Under the pieces are notes generated by a model that made no database searches, was not told where the DNA came from, and was given only the letters and a program-made list of their open reading frames with translations. This document shows, in pieces, positions 16,811 to 24,597 of a DNA stretch of 39,231 nt. The position numbers and the translations under genes were made by a program. The DNA lies in NCBI RefSeq assembly GCF_002101785.1, contig NZ_LQPJ01000114.1, positions 1-39,231 of the forward strand, in the 5' to 3' direction. The DNA is from Mycobacterium palustre. Its GTDB lineage: Bacteria; Actinomycetota; Actinomycetes; Mycobacteriales; Mycobacteriaceae. Every line of letters starts with the position of its first letter. The first letter of the stretch is position 1.

Positions 16811-17113
16811 GTGAACGGATTTTTGAATTCGATCGTCTCGTGGCTCCGCGCGGGATACCCGGAGGGGGTCCCGCCCACCGACACCTTCGCCGTGCTCGCC
16901 CTGCTGACCCGCCGGCTGAGCAACGACGAGGTCAAGGCCGTGGCGTGCGACCTGATGGAGCGCGGCGAATTCGACAACATCGACATCGGCGTGGCGATCA
17001 CCCAGATCACCGATGAGCTGCCCGCGCCGGAGGACGTCGACCGCGTGCGAGAGCGGCTGGCCGCCAAGGGCTGGCCGTTCGACGGGCCGGACGACGCCGA
17101 GGACCACGCATAG
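16811..17113 (+). CDS. DUF3349 protein (Rv0543c-like)
   Basis: This 100-residue, mostly helical soluble protein of the DUF3349 family matches Rv0543c in size and pattern (FLNSIVSWLRAGYPEGVPP, LLTRRLSNDEVKAVACDLM, ITDELPAPEDVDRVRERLA). Family members are small helical proteins found mainly in actinobacteria, with unknown role. It starts at GTG 16811 with GAGGGGAAG upstream. It lies between the phosphate transporter pair and menE. Confidence 0.83.
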   Translation: MNGFLNSIVSWLRAGYPEGVPPTDTFAVLALLTRRLSNDEVKAVACDLMERGEFDNIDIGVAITQITDELPAPEDVDRVRERLAAKGWPFDGPDDAEDHA

Positions 17114-17160
17114 CCGTCCTGCGCGCGCTCGGGGTCGAATCCGGCTCGGCAGCCCCCGCC

Positions 17161-18264
17161 TTGATGCCCGCGCTGGAGCGGGTGCTGCAGCGCCGCGATC
17201 GCGCGCTGGTCGCGGTGCCGGCGCACGACGACCGCGTCTCGCCGGCGCTGCGGGTCGGAGAGGCGATCGACGACGACGTCGCCCTGGTGGCGACAACGTC
17301 GGGAACCACCGGCGCCCCCAAGGGCGCCCTGCTGACCGCCGCCGCCCTGACCGCCAGCGCGTCGGCAACCCACGACCGGCTCGGCGGGCCCGGCGCCTGG
17401 CTGCTCGCGCTGCCGCCCTATCACATCGCCGGGCTGCAGGTGTTGGTGCGCAGCGTGCTGGCCGGCTCGACGCCCGTCGAGCTCGACGTTTCCGGCGGGT
17501 TCGACGTCAGCGAATTGCCCGGCGCGGTAAGGCGTTTGGGCGCCGGTCGGCGATACACGTCGCTGGTGGCCGCGCAGCTGGCCAAGGCGCTCGCCGACCC
17601 GGCGGCCGTCGCGGCGCTCGGCGAGCTGGACGCGGTGCTGCTCGGCGGCGGCCCGGCCCCGCGACCGATCCTGGACGCCGCGGCGGGCGCGGGCGTCACG
17701 GTGGTCCGCACCTATGGGATGAGCGAGACGGCCGGCGGCTGCGTGTACGACGGCGTGCCCCTGGCCGGGGTGCGGCTGCGCGTCGAGGCCGACGGGCGCA
17801 TCGTCATCGGCGGCGCGACGCTGGCCAAGGGCTACCGCAATCCCGTCGATCCCGACCCGTTCGCCGAGCCGGGCTGGTTTCGCACCGATGACCTCGGCGC
17901 CCTGGACGGGCGCGGCGCGCTGACGGTGCTGGGCCGGGCCGACGACGCGATCAGCACGGGCGGGTTGACCGTGCTGCCGCAGCCGGTCGAGGCCGCGCTG
18001 TGCACCCACCCCGCGGTCGGCGACTGCGCGGTGTTCGGGCTCCCCGACGGGCGGCTGGGGCAGCGGGTGGTCGCCGCGGTCGTGGTGCGCGACGGGTTCG
18101 AGCCGCCGACGCTGGAGGCGCTGCGCGCCCAGGTGGCCGCCACGCTGGACGCCACCGCCGCGCCGCGCGAGCTGCACCTCGTCGAGGGGCTGCCGCGGCG
18201 CGGCATCGGCAAGGTGGACCGGGCGGCGCTGGTGCGCCGGTTCGCCGCCGGCGGCGATCAATAG
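17161..18264 (+). CDS. menE: o-Succinylbenzoate-CoA ligase MenE
   Basis: This ANL-family ligase activates o-succinylbenzoate with CoA, the step before MenB. The P-loop is TTSGTTGAPKGALL, the A5 motif is RTYGMSETAGG, the A7 motif is WFRTDDLGALD, and the A10 lysine is in GIGKVDRAAL. From TTG 17161 (ATG follows at once) the product is 367 residues. The frame stays open upstream with family-like sequence LRALGVESGSAAPALMP and no ATG, GTG or TTG, so the real start may be a CTG at 17119 or the ATA at 17110, which overlaps the previous TAG. The enzyme call is firm; the N terminus is not. Confidence 0.92.
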   Translation: MMPALERVLQRRDRALVAVPAHDDRVSPALRVGEAIDDDVALVATTSGTTGAPKGALLTAAALTASASATHDRLGGPGAWLLALPPYHIAGLQVLVRSVLAGSTPVELDVSGGFDVSELPGAVRRLGAGRRYTSLVAAQLAKALADPAAVAALGELDAVLLGGGPAPRPILDAAAGAGVTVVRTYGMSETAGGCVYDGVPLAGVRLRVEADGRIVIGGATLAKGYRNPVDPDPFAEPGWFRTDDLGALDGRGALTVLGRADDAISTGGLTVLPQPVEAALCTHPAVGDCAVFGLPDGRLGQRVVAAVVVRDGFEPPTLEALRAQVAATLDATAAPRELHLVEGLPRRGIGKVDRAALVRRFAAGGDQ

Positions 18265-18269
18265 GCTCA

Positions 18270-19628
18270 GTGACCGTGACCAAGGCGCGGCGGGAGCTAC
18301 TGGCTGCCGCGGCCGGGCTCGCCCTGGTGGCGGCGGCGTTCGTGCTGCCGCGATTGCACTTTGGCGTGCGGCCGCGGCTGGACACCGGCCCCGAGCGGTT
18401 CGCCACCCACGCCGGGGCCGCGCCGATCTTCGGCGCCTGGGAGATCCACGCCAGCTGGGGAACCGGGCCGGCGATCTTGATCGCCGTGGCCGCGGTGATT
18501 TGGGGACCCGCTGTGGCGCAACGTGTTTCGTGGCGGGCGCTGACGCTGTGCACCTGGGGCGTTGCGTGCGCGTGGGCGTTCGCGCTGGCGATGATCGACG
18601 GCTGGCAGCGCGGCTTCGCCGGCCGGCTGACCACCCGCGACGAGTACCTGTCCCAGGTGCCCACGATCACCGACATCCCGACCGCGGTGCGCACGTTCGC
18701 CGGCCGGATCGTCGACTACCAGCCCGACTCCTGGACCACCCACGTGTCCGGGCATCCGCCCGGCGCGCTGCTGACGTTCGTCTGGCTGGACCGCATCGGC
18801 CTGCACGGCGGCGCGTGGGCCGGGCTGCTGTGCCTGCTGGCGGGCTCCAGCGCCGCGGCCGCCGTCGTGATCGCGGTGCGCGCGCTGGCCGACGAGCCGA
18901 CCGCCCGGCGCGCCGCGCCGTTCGTGGCGGTGGCGCCGACGGCGATCTGGGTGGCGGTGTCGGCCGACGGCTACTTCGCCGGGGTCGCCGCGTGGGGGCT
19001 CGCGTCGCTGGCCGTGGCGGTGCACCGCGCGGTTCGGTTCCCCGCGCTGCTCGCCGCCGGCGCCGGGCTGCTGCTGGGCTGGTCGGTCTTCCTCAGCTAC
19101 GGCCTGGTCCTGCTGGGGCTGCCCGCGCTGGCGGTGCTGGTGAGCGCGAGGCGGTGGCGGGCGGCGCTGCGCGCGCTGGGGCCGGCCGCCCTGGCCGCCC
19201 TGGCGGTGGCGGTGACCTTCGCCGTCGCGGGGTTCTACTGGTTCGACGGTTATGACCTTGTCCAGCAACGCTATTGGCAGGGCATCGCCAAATATCGGCC
19301 CTTCCAGTACTGGAGCTGGGCCAACCTGGCGTGCGTGGTGTGCGCGATCGGGCTGGGCGGCGTCGCCGGGATCAGCCGGCTGTTCGACCGGGACGCCATC
19401 CGCCGCCGCTCCGGCGTGCACCTGGTGTTGCTGGCGATGCTGGCCGCCATCGCCTGCGCGGACCTGAGCATGCTCAGCAAGGCCGAGGTGGAGCGGATCT
19501 GGCTGCCGTTCACGGTCTGGCTCACCGCGGCGCCCGCCCTGCTGCCGGTGCGCTCGCACCGGTGGTGGCTGGCCGTTAACGCCGCCGGCGCGCTGCTGTT
19601 CAATACCGTGATGGTCACCAACTGGTAG
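18270..19628 (+). CDS. Polytopic integral membrane protein (Rv0541c-like)
   Basis: This 452-residue membrane protein has about ten to twelve hydrophobic segments and corresponds to Rv0541c. It starts at GTG 18270 (VTVTKARRELL) just after the menE stop. An extracytoplasmic loop contains TTHVSGHPPGALLTFVWLD, and the His-Pro-Pro recalls GT-C glycosyltransferases of the mycobacterial envelope, but the usual acidic catalytic motif in the first loop is not obvious. A polyprenyl-phosphate-sugar transferase is possible but unproven. Its 3' end converges on the Rv0540-like gene 7 bp away. Confidence 0.8.
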   Translation: MTVTKARRELLAAAAGLALVAAAFVLPRLHFGVRPRLDTGPERFATHAGAAPIFGAWEIHASWGTGPAILIAVAAVIWGPAVAQRVSWRALTLCTWGVACAWAFALAMIDGWQRGFAGRLTTRDEYLSQVPTITDIPTAVRTFAGRIVDYQPDSWTTHVSGHPPGALLTFVWLDRIGLHGGAWAGLLCLLAGSSAAAAVVIAVRALADEPTARRAAPFVAVAPTAIWVAVSADGYFAGVAAWGLASLAVAVHRAVRFPALLAAGAGLLLGWSVFLSYGLVLLGLPALAVLVSARRWRAALRALGPAALAALAVAVTFAVAGFYWFDGYDLVQQRYWQGIAKYRPFQYWSWANLACVVCAIGLGGVAGISRLFDRDAIRRRSGVHLVLLAMLAAIACADLSMLSKAEVERIWLPFTVWLTAAPALLPVRSHRWWLAVNAAGALLFNTVMVTNW

Positions 19629-19635
19629 CCGGGCG

Positions 19636-20310
19636 TCAAAGCCCGGCCGCGCGGGTGACTCGGGCGAAGCGGCCGTCGGGCGCGCAGGCGTCGCGCACGG
19701 CGGCCACGTCCTCGGCGACGTCGATGTCGGACAGGGGCTGCACCGCCGCCACGTCGATGCCGTTGGCGCGCAATGCCTTCAGCGTGAGTTCGCCGGTGTC
19801 GGGTTGCGACATCGGCACGGCGCGCAGGCATTCGGCCATCGCCGGGTTCCGCAACCCAAGCACCCACCAGCCGCCGTCGTGCGCCAATCCCAGCACGGCC
19901 GGCGCGCCGTCGAGCAGCCGGCGCGCGCCATCGGTGAGCAGCTCGGCGGTGACCTGTGGGGTGTCCATGCCGATCTGCAGCACCGGACGGCCCCCGGAAC
20001 ACGAGCCGGCATCGGCGTGCGCGTTGGCGAGCCGGTCGGCAAAACCCGCACCGCGCTGTCCGATCACGGTGAACGACTCGAGCCGCCGCGTGATCTCGGC
20101 GGCCCCCGCCGCGGCGTCCAGGTCGCCGGTGAGGGCCACCACCCGCGCCGCGACCGGCGCGGCGGCCACCGCGTCCAGCGTGTCCAGCAGCGCCGCGGCC
20201 GCGATGTCGGCGGCGAGCCGGTCGCCGACCGTCGCCGCGAGCCGCGTCTTGGCGCGGCCGGGCTCGGGCGCCTTGGCGACCACCAGCACCGTCACCGGCA
20301 GGGCGCTCAC
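19636..20310 (-). CDS. DUF2064/TIGR04282-type nucleotidyl/glycosyltransferase-like protein (Rv0540-like)
   Basis: This 224-residue GT-A fold protein carries the family hallmark VVAKAPEPGRAKTRLA at about residues 10-25 and LQIGMDTPQV with a metal-binding Asp. DGGWWVLGLR follows. Family members are annotated as glycosyltransferases or CofC-like nucleotidyltransferases and often sit beside a family 2 glycosyltransferase, as here. GTG 20310 overlaps the stop of the upstream GT2 gene as GTGA, so they form a coupled pair. The substrate is unknown. Confidence 0.82.
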   Translation of the reverse strand: MSALPVTVLVVAKAPEPGRAKTRLAATVGDRLAADIAAAALLDTLDAVAAAPVAARVVALTGDLDAAAGAAEITRRLESFTVIGQRGAGFADRLANAHADAGSCSGGRPVLQIGMDTPQVTAELLTDGARRLLDGAPAVLGLAHDGGWWVLGLRNPAMAECLRAVPMSQPDTGELTLKALRANGIDVAAVQPLSDIDVAEDVAAVRDACAPDGRFARVTRAAGL

Positions 20311-20963
20311 GAGATCACTTTCCAGAAGTCGAGGATCGCGGTGATGCTGCCCCGCAGCGACCCGCTGACCTTCGACTTGCCGCCGGTGCGGGGACCGTAG
20401 CTGACGTCGAGTTCGACCACGCGCCACCCGGCGGCCGCCGCCCGCACCAGCAGTTCGAGCGGGTAGCCCGATCGCCGGTCGGCGACGCCGAGGTCGAGCA
20501 GGGCCCGGCGCCGCGCCACCCGCATCGGAGCGATGTCGTGCACCGGCAGCCCGTGGCGAGTGCGCAGCCGCCAGCTCATCACCACGGTGCCCAGCCGCGC
20601 CACCCACGGCCAGTGCAGCCCGGGCACCGGCCGGCGGCGCCCGATCACCAGGTCGGCGCCCCGGTCCAGCGCGGCGACCAGCCGGGGCAGGTCACCGGGA
20701 TCCATCGAGCCATCCGCGTCGATGACGGCCACGATCGGGGTCGTCGCGGCCACCACGCCGGCGTGCACGGCCGACCCGTACCCGGGACGCGGTTCGGCGA
20801 CCACCCGGGCGCCGTGGCGGGCCGCCACCGCGGCGGTGCCGTCGGTGCTGTTGTTGTCCACCACCAGCGCCCGGTAGCCCGCCGGGATGGCGGCGAGCAC
20901 CGCCGGCAGCGACTCCTCCTCGTTGAGGCACGGCAGCACCACGGTGACCGAGTCCTCGGGCAT
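20307..20963 (-). CDS. Family 2 glycosyltransferase (Rv0539-like)
   Basis: This 218-residue GT2 enzyme resembles dolichyl/polyprenyl-phosphate sugar synthases. It shows VTVVLPCLNEEESLP at the N terminus, ALVVDNNSTDGTA, the DXD-type metal motif VIDADGSMDP (about residues 79-88), and a C-terminal basic patch YGPRTGGKSKVSGSL. No membrane helix is evident. ATG 20963 lies 14 bp downstream of the stop of the Pro/Thr-rich membrane protein gene. It probably loads a sugar on a lipid carrier for envelope synthesis, an inference from family and neighbours. Confidence 0.86.
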   Translation of the reverse strand: MPEDSVTVVLPCLNEEESLPAVLAAIPAGYRALVVDNNSTDGTAAVAARHGARVVAEPRPGYGSAVHAGVVAATTPIVAVIDADGSMDPGDLPRLVAALDRGADLVIGRRRPVPGLHWPWVARLGTVVMSWRLRTRHGLPVHDIAPMRVARRRALLDLGVADRRSGYPLELLVRAAAAGWRVVELDVSYGPRTGGKSKVSGSLRGSITAILDFWKVIS

Positions 20964-20977
20964 CGGCCGGACCGCGA

Positions 20978-22681
20978 TCAGAACCCGGGAAGATGCCCGG
21001 CCCGCGGCGCCTGCTGCGGCGGCTGCACCGGCTTGGGAGCCACGGGCTGCTGCTGCGTGGGCTGCACCGGCTTGGGAGCCACGGTCTGCTGCTGCGTCGG
21101 CTGCAGCGGCTTGGGAGTCACGGTCTGCTGGGTCTGGGTCTGCGGCGCGACGGTGGTCGTCGGCGCCACCGTGGTCTGCGCCTTGGTGGTGGGCGCCGCG
21201 GTCGTCGTCGAGGGCGGTTCCGTGGTCGTCGTCGGTTCCGTGGTCGTCTGCGGCGTGGTGGTGGTCGGTGTCGTGGTGGTCGGCGTCGGGGTCGTGGTCG
21301 TGGTGGGCGTCGTCGTGGTGGGCGTCGTCGTGGTGGGGGTGGTCGTCGGGCCCAGCGGCGGCGTGTAGGGCGGCCGCCAGCCCGGATACGGAACGATGAT
21401 CGGCACCGGCACCGGCACACCCGGGTTCGGGTTCGGCACGAACCCCGGGGTCCCGGGGGTCTCCGGACCGACCGGGGCGGCGGGCGCCCCACCGGAGCCG
21501 GGCGACACCACCTGCGCGGGAAGGTAGCCGTTGGCGTCCGGAACGACGCCGCCCTGGAATCCGGCGAAGGGCTGATCCGGCGGGGGCGGCGGCACCGGGG
21601 CCTGCTGCTGCGTCGGCAGCAGCGGCATAAACTTGCCCGGCGCGGCGTTCTGATGCCCGACCACCGGCTGTTGGCTCGCGGTCGGCCTGACGGTGATGGC
21701 CACCGCGGCGGCCAGCGTCGCGAACCCTATGACGGCGAACGCGATGACGGCGTTGCCGAGCACCAACGAGCGGCGGCTGAGCCGGGCCGGCCCGGTTTCG
21801 GGATCGTCGACGTCGCCGTACTCCTCGTCGAATTCGGGTCCGTACTCGCCGGCGTACGGCTCCCCCTCGGCGGCCTGCGAGTAGGCCAGCTGCGGTTCCT
21901 CGGCACCGGGACCGGTGACCGGGGCGTACCCCGTCTGGTCGGCGGAACCGGCCGCGGGGGCCATCGCGGTCGCGTCCGCGCCGAACCCGGCCGCCGGGGC
22001 CATCGCGGTCGCGTCCGCGCCGGCGACAATCGACGGCGCCGCGGCCAGCGCCGCGCCGCGGGCCAGCGCGAACGTGGGATCGTCGGGGATCTCCACCCTC
22101 ATGGTCGACGCGTCGCGAAGCTGGTCGGCGACCCTGTCGAGGTTCGAGGACGCGCCCACCAGGTAGACGTCCTGCGGCGCGCCGGGCTGCTCGGTCAGCC
22201 GGGCCATCATCGTGTCCAACGCGGCGGTGGCGTCACCGCCCGGGCCGCCCGCGTCGCCGCCGAGGGGCTGGCTGGCCAGCATCGTCGGCGGCGCGTCGGC
22301 GTCGCCCACCAGCGACAGCGACGCCGTTTCGTCGTTGACCACCAGGACACCGCCGGCCCGCCCGGCGGCGCGCATCAGCGCCGTGACCGCCTGCGACTCC
22401 GACAGCACCGCGACGTCCCGGACGCCGGAATCCTCCAGCGCCCGCCGCAGCCGGTCGGCCTGGGCGGCGTCGTCCCAGCAGAGCCGGGTCGCGACGAGCC
22501 GATGGTTTTCGTCGGCCAGCAACCGGTTGGTGCCCGCCACGGTTTGGGTCAGCGCGTCGACAGGGTTGCCGGCCAGGTCGACCGTGGACTGGTCGATCAC
22601 CTCGGCGCCCCGCCCGCCCGACCCGACAAGCGCTAGGCGGGCAACGGGGCCGGTGACGGCGACCCCCAATACGACGTCCAT
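20978..22681 (-). CDS. Membrane protein with ATPase-like N domain and Pro/Thr-rich tail (Rv0538-like)
   Basis: This 567-residue protein matches Rv0538 in layout. Residues 1-200 look like an actin/ASKHA-type fold (DVVLGVAVTGPVARLALVG, VLVVNDETASLSLVGD), seen in mycobacterial DUF7159 proteins. A 13-residue unit GADATAMAPAAG(F/S) is duplicated in tandem near 217-242. A single membrane helix follows at about 310-335 (AVIAFAVIGFATLAAAVAI). The outer part is rich in Pro and Thr, with TTTTPTTTT runs and KPxQPTQQQ repeats to the end. Such tails suggest a glycosylated, surface-exposed stalk. It starts at ATG 22681. Function unknown. Confidence 0.82.
   Translation of the reverse strand: MDVVLGVAVTGPVARLALVGSGGRGAEVIDQSTVDLAGNPVDALTQTVAGTNRLLADENHRLVATRLCWDDAAQADRLRRALEDSGVRDVAVLSESQAVTALMRAAGRAGGVLVVNDETASLSLVGDADAPPTMLASQPLGGDAGGPGGDATAALDTMMARLTEQPGAPQDVYLVGASSNLDRVADQLRDASTMRVEIPDDPTFALARGAALAAAPSIVAGADATAMAPAAGFGADATAMAPAAGSADQTGYAPVTGPGAEEPQLAYSQAAEGEPYAGEYGPEFDEEYGDVDDPETGPARLSRRSLVLGNAVIAFAVIGFATLAAAVAITVRPTASQQPVVGHQNAAPGKFMPLLPTQQQAPVPPPPPDQPFAGFQGGVVPDANGYLPAQVVSPGSGGAPAAPVGPETPGTPGFVPNPNPGVPVPVPIIVPYPGWRPPYTPPLGPTTTPTTTTPTTTTPTTTTTPTPTTTTPTTTTPQTTTEPTTTTEPPSTTTAAPTTKAQTTVAPTTTVAPQTQTQQTVTPKPLQPTQQQTVAPKPVQPTQQQPVAPKPVQPPQQAPRAGHLPGF
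21947..22024. repeat. 39-bp tandem duplication inside the Rv0538-like gene
   Basis: Two adjacent near-identical 39-bp units (GGGGCCATCGCGGTCGCGTC core) encode the repeated GADATAMAPAAG peptide on the minus strand. The length is a multiple of three, so the frame is kept. Boundaries are approximate to a few bases. Confidence 0.7.
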
Positions 22682-22836
22682 CCCGCACTCCTTCGGCTGG
22701 CTACCCCACCACCAGCATCTCCCGCATCATTACACTGCGATAGCGTCGGCAGTAAACAGTCATTCGGTCCACAACGTTCGCCGATCAGCGCAGCAGAACC
22801 GCGTTCTCGACACTGCCGCGCCGCCCGAACGGAGAT

Positions 22837-22848
22837 TATGTTTCCAAG
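22837..22848 (+). promoter_or_regulatory. Probable promoter with leaderless start
   Basis: TATGTT at 22837-22842 fits the mycobacterial -10 pattern TANNNT and is followed six bases later by GTG 22848. Transcription would therefore begin at or next to the start codon. No good -35 is visible, which is common for mycobacterial SigA promoters. Confidence 0.45.
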
Positions 22849-22913
22849 TGAGCAACGACGGCGGCGCGGCAGGGGGTTCCCCCGGCCCGCCACCCAAGCT
22901 GCGCCGCCAGTAA
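22848..22913 (+). CDS. Candidate leaderless 21-residue small ORF
   Basis: GTG 22848 to TAA 22913 encodes a 21-residue peptide starting VSNDGGAAGG and containing PGPPPKLRRQ at its end. It lies in the 257-bp gap between two divergent membrane protein genes, 25 bp before the downstream GTG 22939, in the same direction. A -10 element at the correct distance makes it a good leaderless candidate. The PPP run would slow ribosomes without EF-P, so a leader-peptide role for the next gene is possible. No conservation data can be offered here. Confidence 0.4.
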   Translation: MSNDGGAAGGSPGPPPKLRRQ

Positions 22914-22938
22914 CCGTCCTCGAGCCCCGGGGGAAACC

Positions 22939-24591
22939 GTGAGTCAGAGCAGCGACGACGCCCCGACCGGCCCCATCCGCGGGCGCGCGCAGCAAACGGC
23001 CCCGCCCGGCGCCGGCGGGCCGAACCGCCGGTGGAGCATCGCCGCCGACCTGACCGCGGCCGCGTTGCTCGTCGTCGCGCTGATGCTGCCGTGGAACCTC
23101 TACGTCGGGATCGGGGTCCCGGGCAGCGACAAAGTCGCGTTGGCGCTGACGTTCGTGGCGACCGTGCTGTCCCTCGGCTCGATCGCGGTGGCCGGCTCCT
23201 GGAGGACGTCGGGCGGGCGGTTCGATCCCGCGCTGGCGGGGCGGCTGCGATTGTGGCTGAACGTCCCCTACGCCGTGCTGGTGCTCGGCTTCGTGGTGTT
23301 CGACGTGGTCGAAACCGTCCGCTTCGGCGGCAGCGTGCACGTGCCCGGCGGCGTGGGGCCCGGGGCGTGGCTGGGCGTCGCCGGTTCGCTGCTGAGCGCG
23401 CAACCGGTGGTCACCGGCCCGGCCGCCGACGGCGAGGACTTCAGGTCCGCCCGGATCATCGGTTACGCGTCGATGGTCGGCGCCGCGCTGAGCTTCCTGT
23501 TCAACCTGTTCTGGCGGGTGCGCTACGCGCTGCACGGCGACTTCGGCAAGCAGAACATCGCGGTCATCGTGACCGCGGTGGTCTACGGGGTGGTGGCGCT
23601 GGTCGCCGTCGTGGTGGGCTCCCAGTGGCTGGTGCGCAACACCCGGGCCTCCCGACTGGCGACCGTCGCGCTGGGCGCCTCGACGCTGATAGCCGGGATC
23701 CTGGTCTGGTTTTTGCCCGTGGGCCGCGACATCGACGCGTTCCACGGCATCGCGCAGAACACCTCGACGGCCGGGGTCGGGTTCGAGGGCTACCTCGCAT
23801 GGGCGGCGGCCGCGGCGATCTTCGCGCCCCGCGCCCTGCTGGCCCGCCGGGACGCGTCGGCGACCGAGGAGAACGCCTGGCGCGCGGCGGCCCGAAACGG
23901 CTTGCTGCTCATCACGGTGTGGTGCCTGGGCTCGATGGTCATGCGGATCACCGACCTCGTCGTGGCCGTGACCCTGAACTACCCGTTCTCCCGATACGAC
24001 ACCTTGGTGATGGCGGCGTTCGACCTGGCCACCGCGGTGCTCGCGATCTGGCTGCGGATCAACCTGGCCAACGACGCGGTGTCGGCGCGGCTGATCTCGG
24101 CGCTGTGCGGCCTGGTCGCCACGCTGAGCGTCACGCGCGTCGTCGTCGGGCTCGCGCTGGCCCCCCGGTTCGCCGAAATCCCCAACGCCCCCGCGCCGAA
24201 CCCGGTGTACGGAAACAACCTCGCCCAGCAGATCACCAGCACGTTCGACGTGGCGCTGTGCGCGTTGGCGCTGTGCATCCTCGCGGCGGCGATCATCACC
24301 GGCCAGCTGAGCGCCCGGCGCCGCCGGCGCCGCCGGGCGGCCCGCCCGCGCGCCGCCCGCCCCGGCGCCCAGCGCGATGCCGGCCCGACGACGCGCATCC
24401 CCGCCGGCCTCGGCGGCCCGCCGTCGTCCGCGGCGACCACCCGCATCCCGACCGGCCAGGACATGGAGGCGCCGACCGGCGTGATACCGCAGCCGGCCCG
24501 CTCTCCCCGGATCTTCCGGGGCGACGACTCGGCCACCTCAAAGATCCCGGTGCACAGGCCCCGGATCTTCCGGCCGTCGCAGGACTCCTAG
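22939..24591 (+). CDS. Integral membrane protein (Rv0537c-like)
   Basis: This 550-residue protein has a short cytoplasmic N terminus, about ten hydrophobic segments between residues 35 and 460, and a basic cytoplasmic tail. The tail has an Arg-rich stretch after [10 protein letters not shown] and four spaced motifs of the type T-T/S-R/K-I-P (TTRIPAG, TTRIPTG, TGVIPQ, TSKIPVH). It starts at GTG 22939. It matches Rv0537c by order and features. No enzyme motif is recognised; the repeats may be phosphorylation or docking sites (speculative). Its end converges on the GalE-like gene with a 6-bp gap. Confidence 0.78.
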   Translation: MSQSSDDAPTGPIRGRAQQTAPPGAGGPNRRWSIAADLTAAALLVVALMLPWNLYVGIGVPGSDKVALALTFVATVLSLGSIAVAGSWRTSGGRFDPALAGRLRLWLNVPYAVLVLGFVVFDVVETVRFGGSVHVPGGVGPGAWLGVAGSLLSAQPVVTGPAADGEDFRSARIIGYASMVGAALSFLFNLFWRVRYALHGDFGKQNIAVIVTAVVYGVVALVAVVVGSQWLVRNTRASRLATVALGASTLIAGILVWFLPVGRDIDAFHGIAQNTSTAGVGFEGYLAWAAAAAIFAPRALLARRDASATEENAWRAAARNGLLLITVWCLGSMVMRITDLVVAVTLNYPFSRYDTLVMAAFDLATAVLAIWLRINLANDAVSARLISALCGLVATLSVTRVVVGLALAPRFAEIPNAPAPNPVYGNNLAQQITSTFDVALCALALCILAAAIITGQLSARRRRRRRAARPRAARPGAQRDAGPTTRIPAGLGGPPSSAATTRIPTGQDMEAPTGVIPQPARSPRIFRGDDSATSKIPVHRPRIFRPSQDS

Positions 24592-24597
24592 AGCGGG

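Noticed and set aside
20993..22636. Long plus-strand open frame of about 547 codons
   Set aside because: It is antisense to the Rv0538-like gene and its Gly/Arg-rich product is a GC-rich shadow with no recognisable domain.
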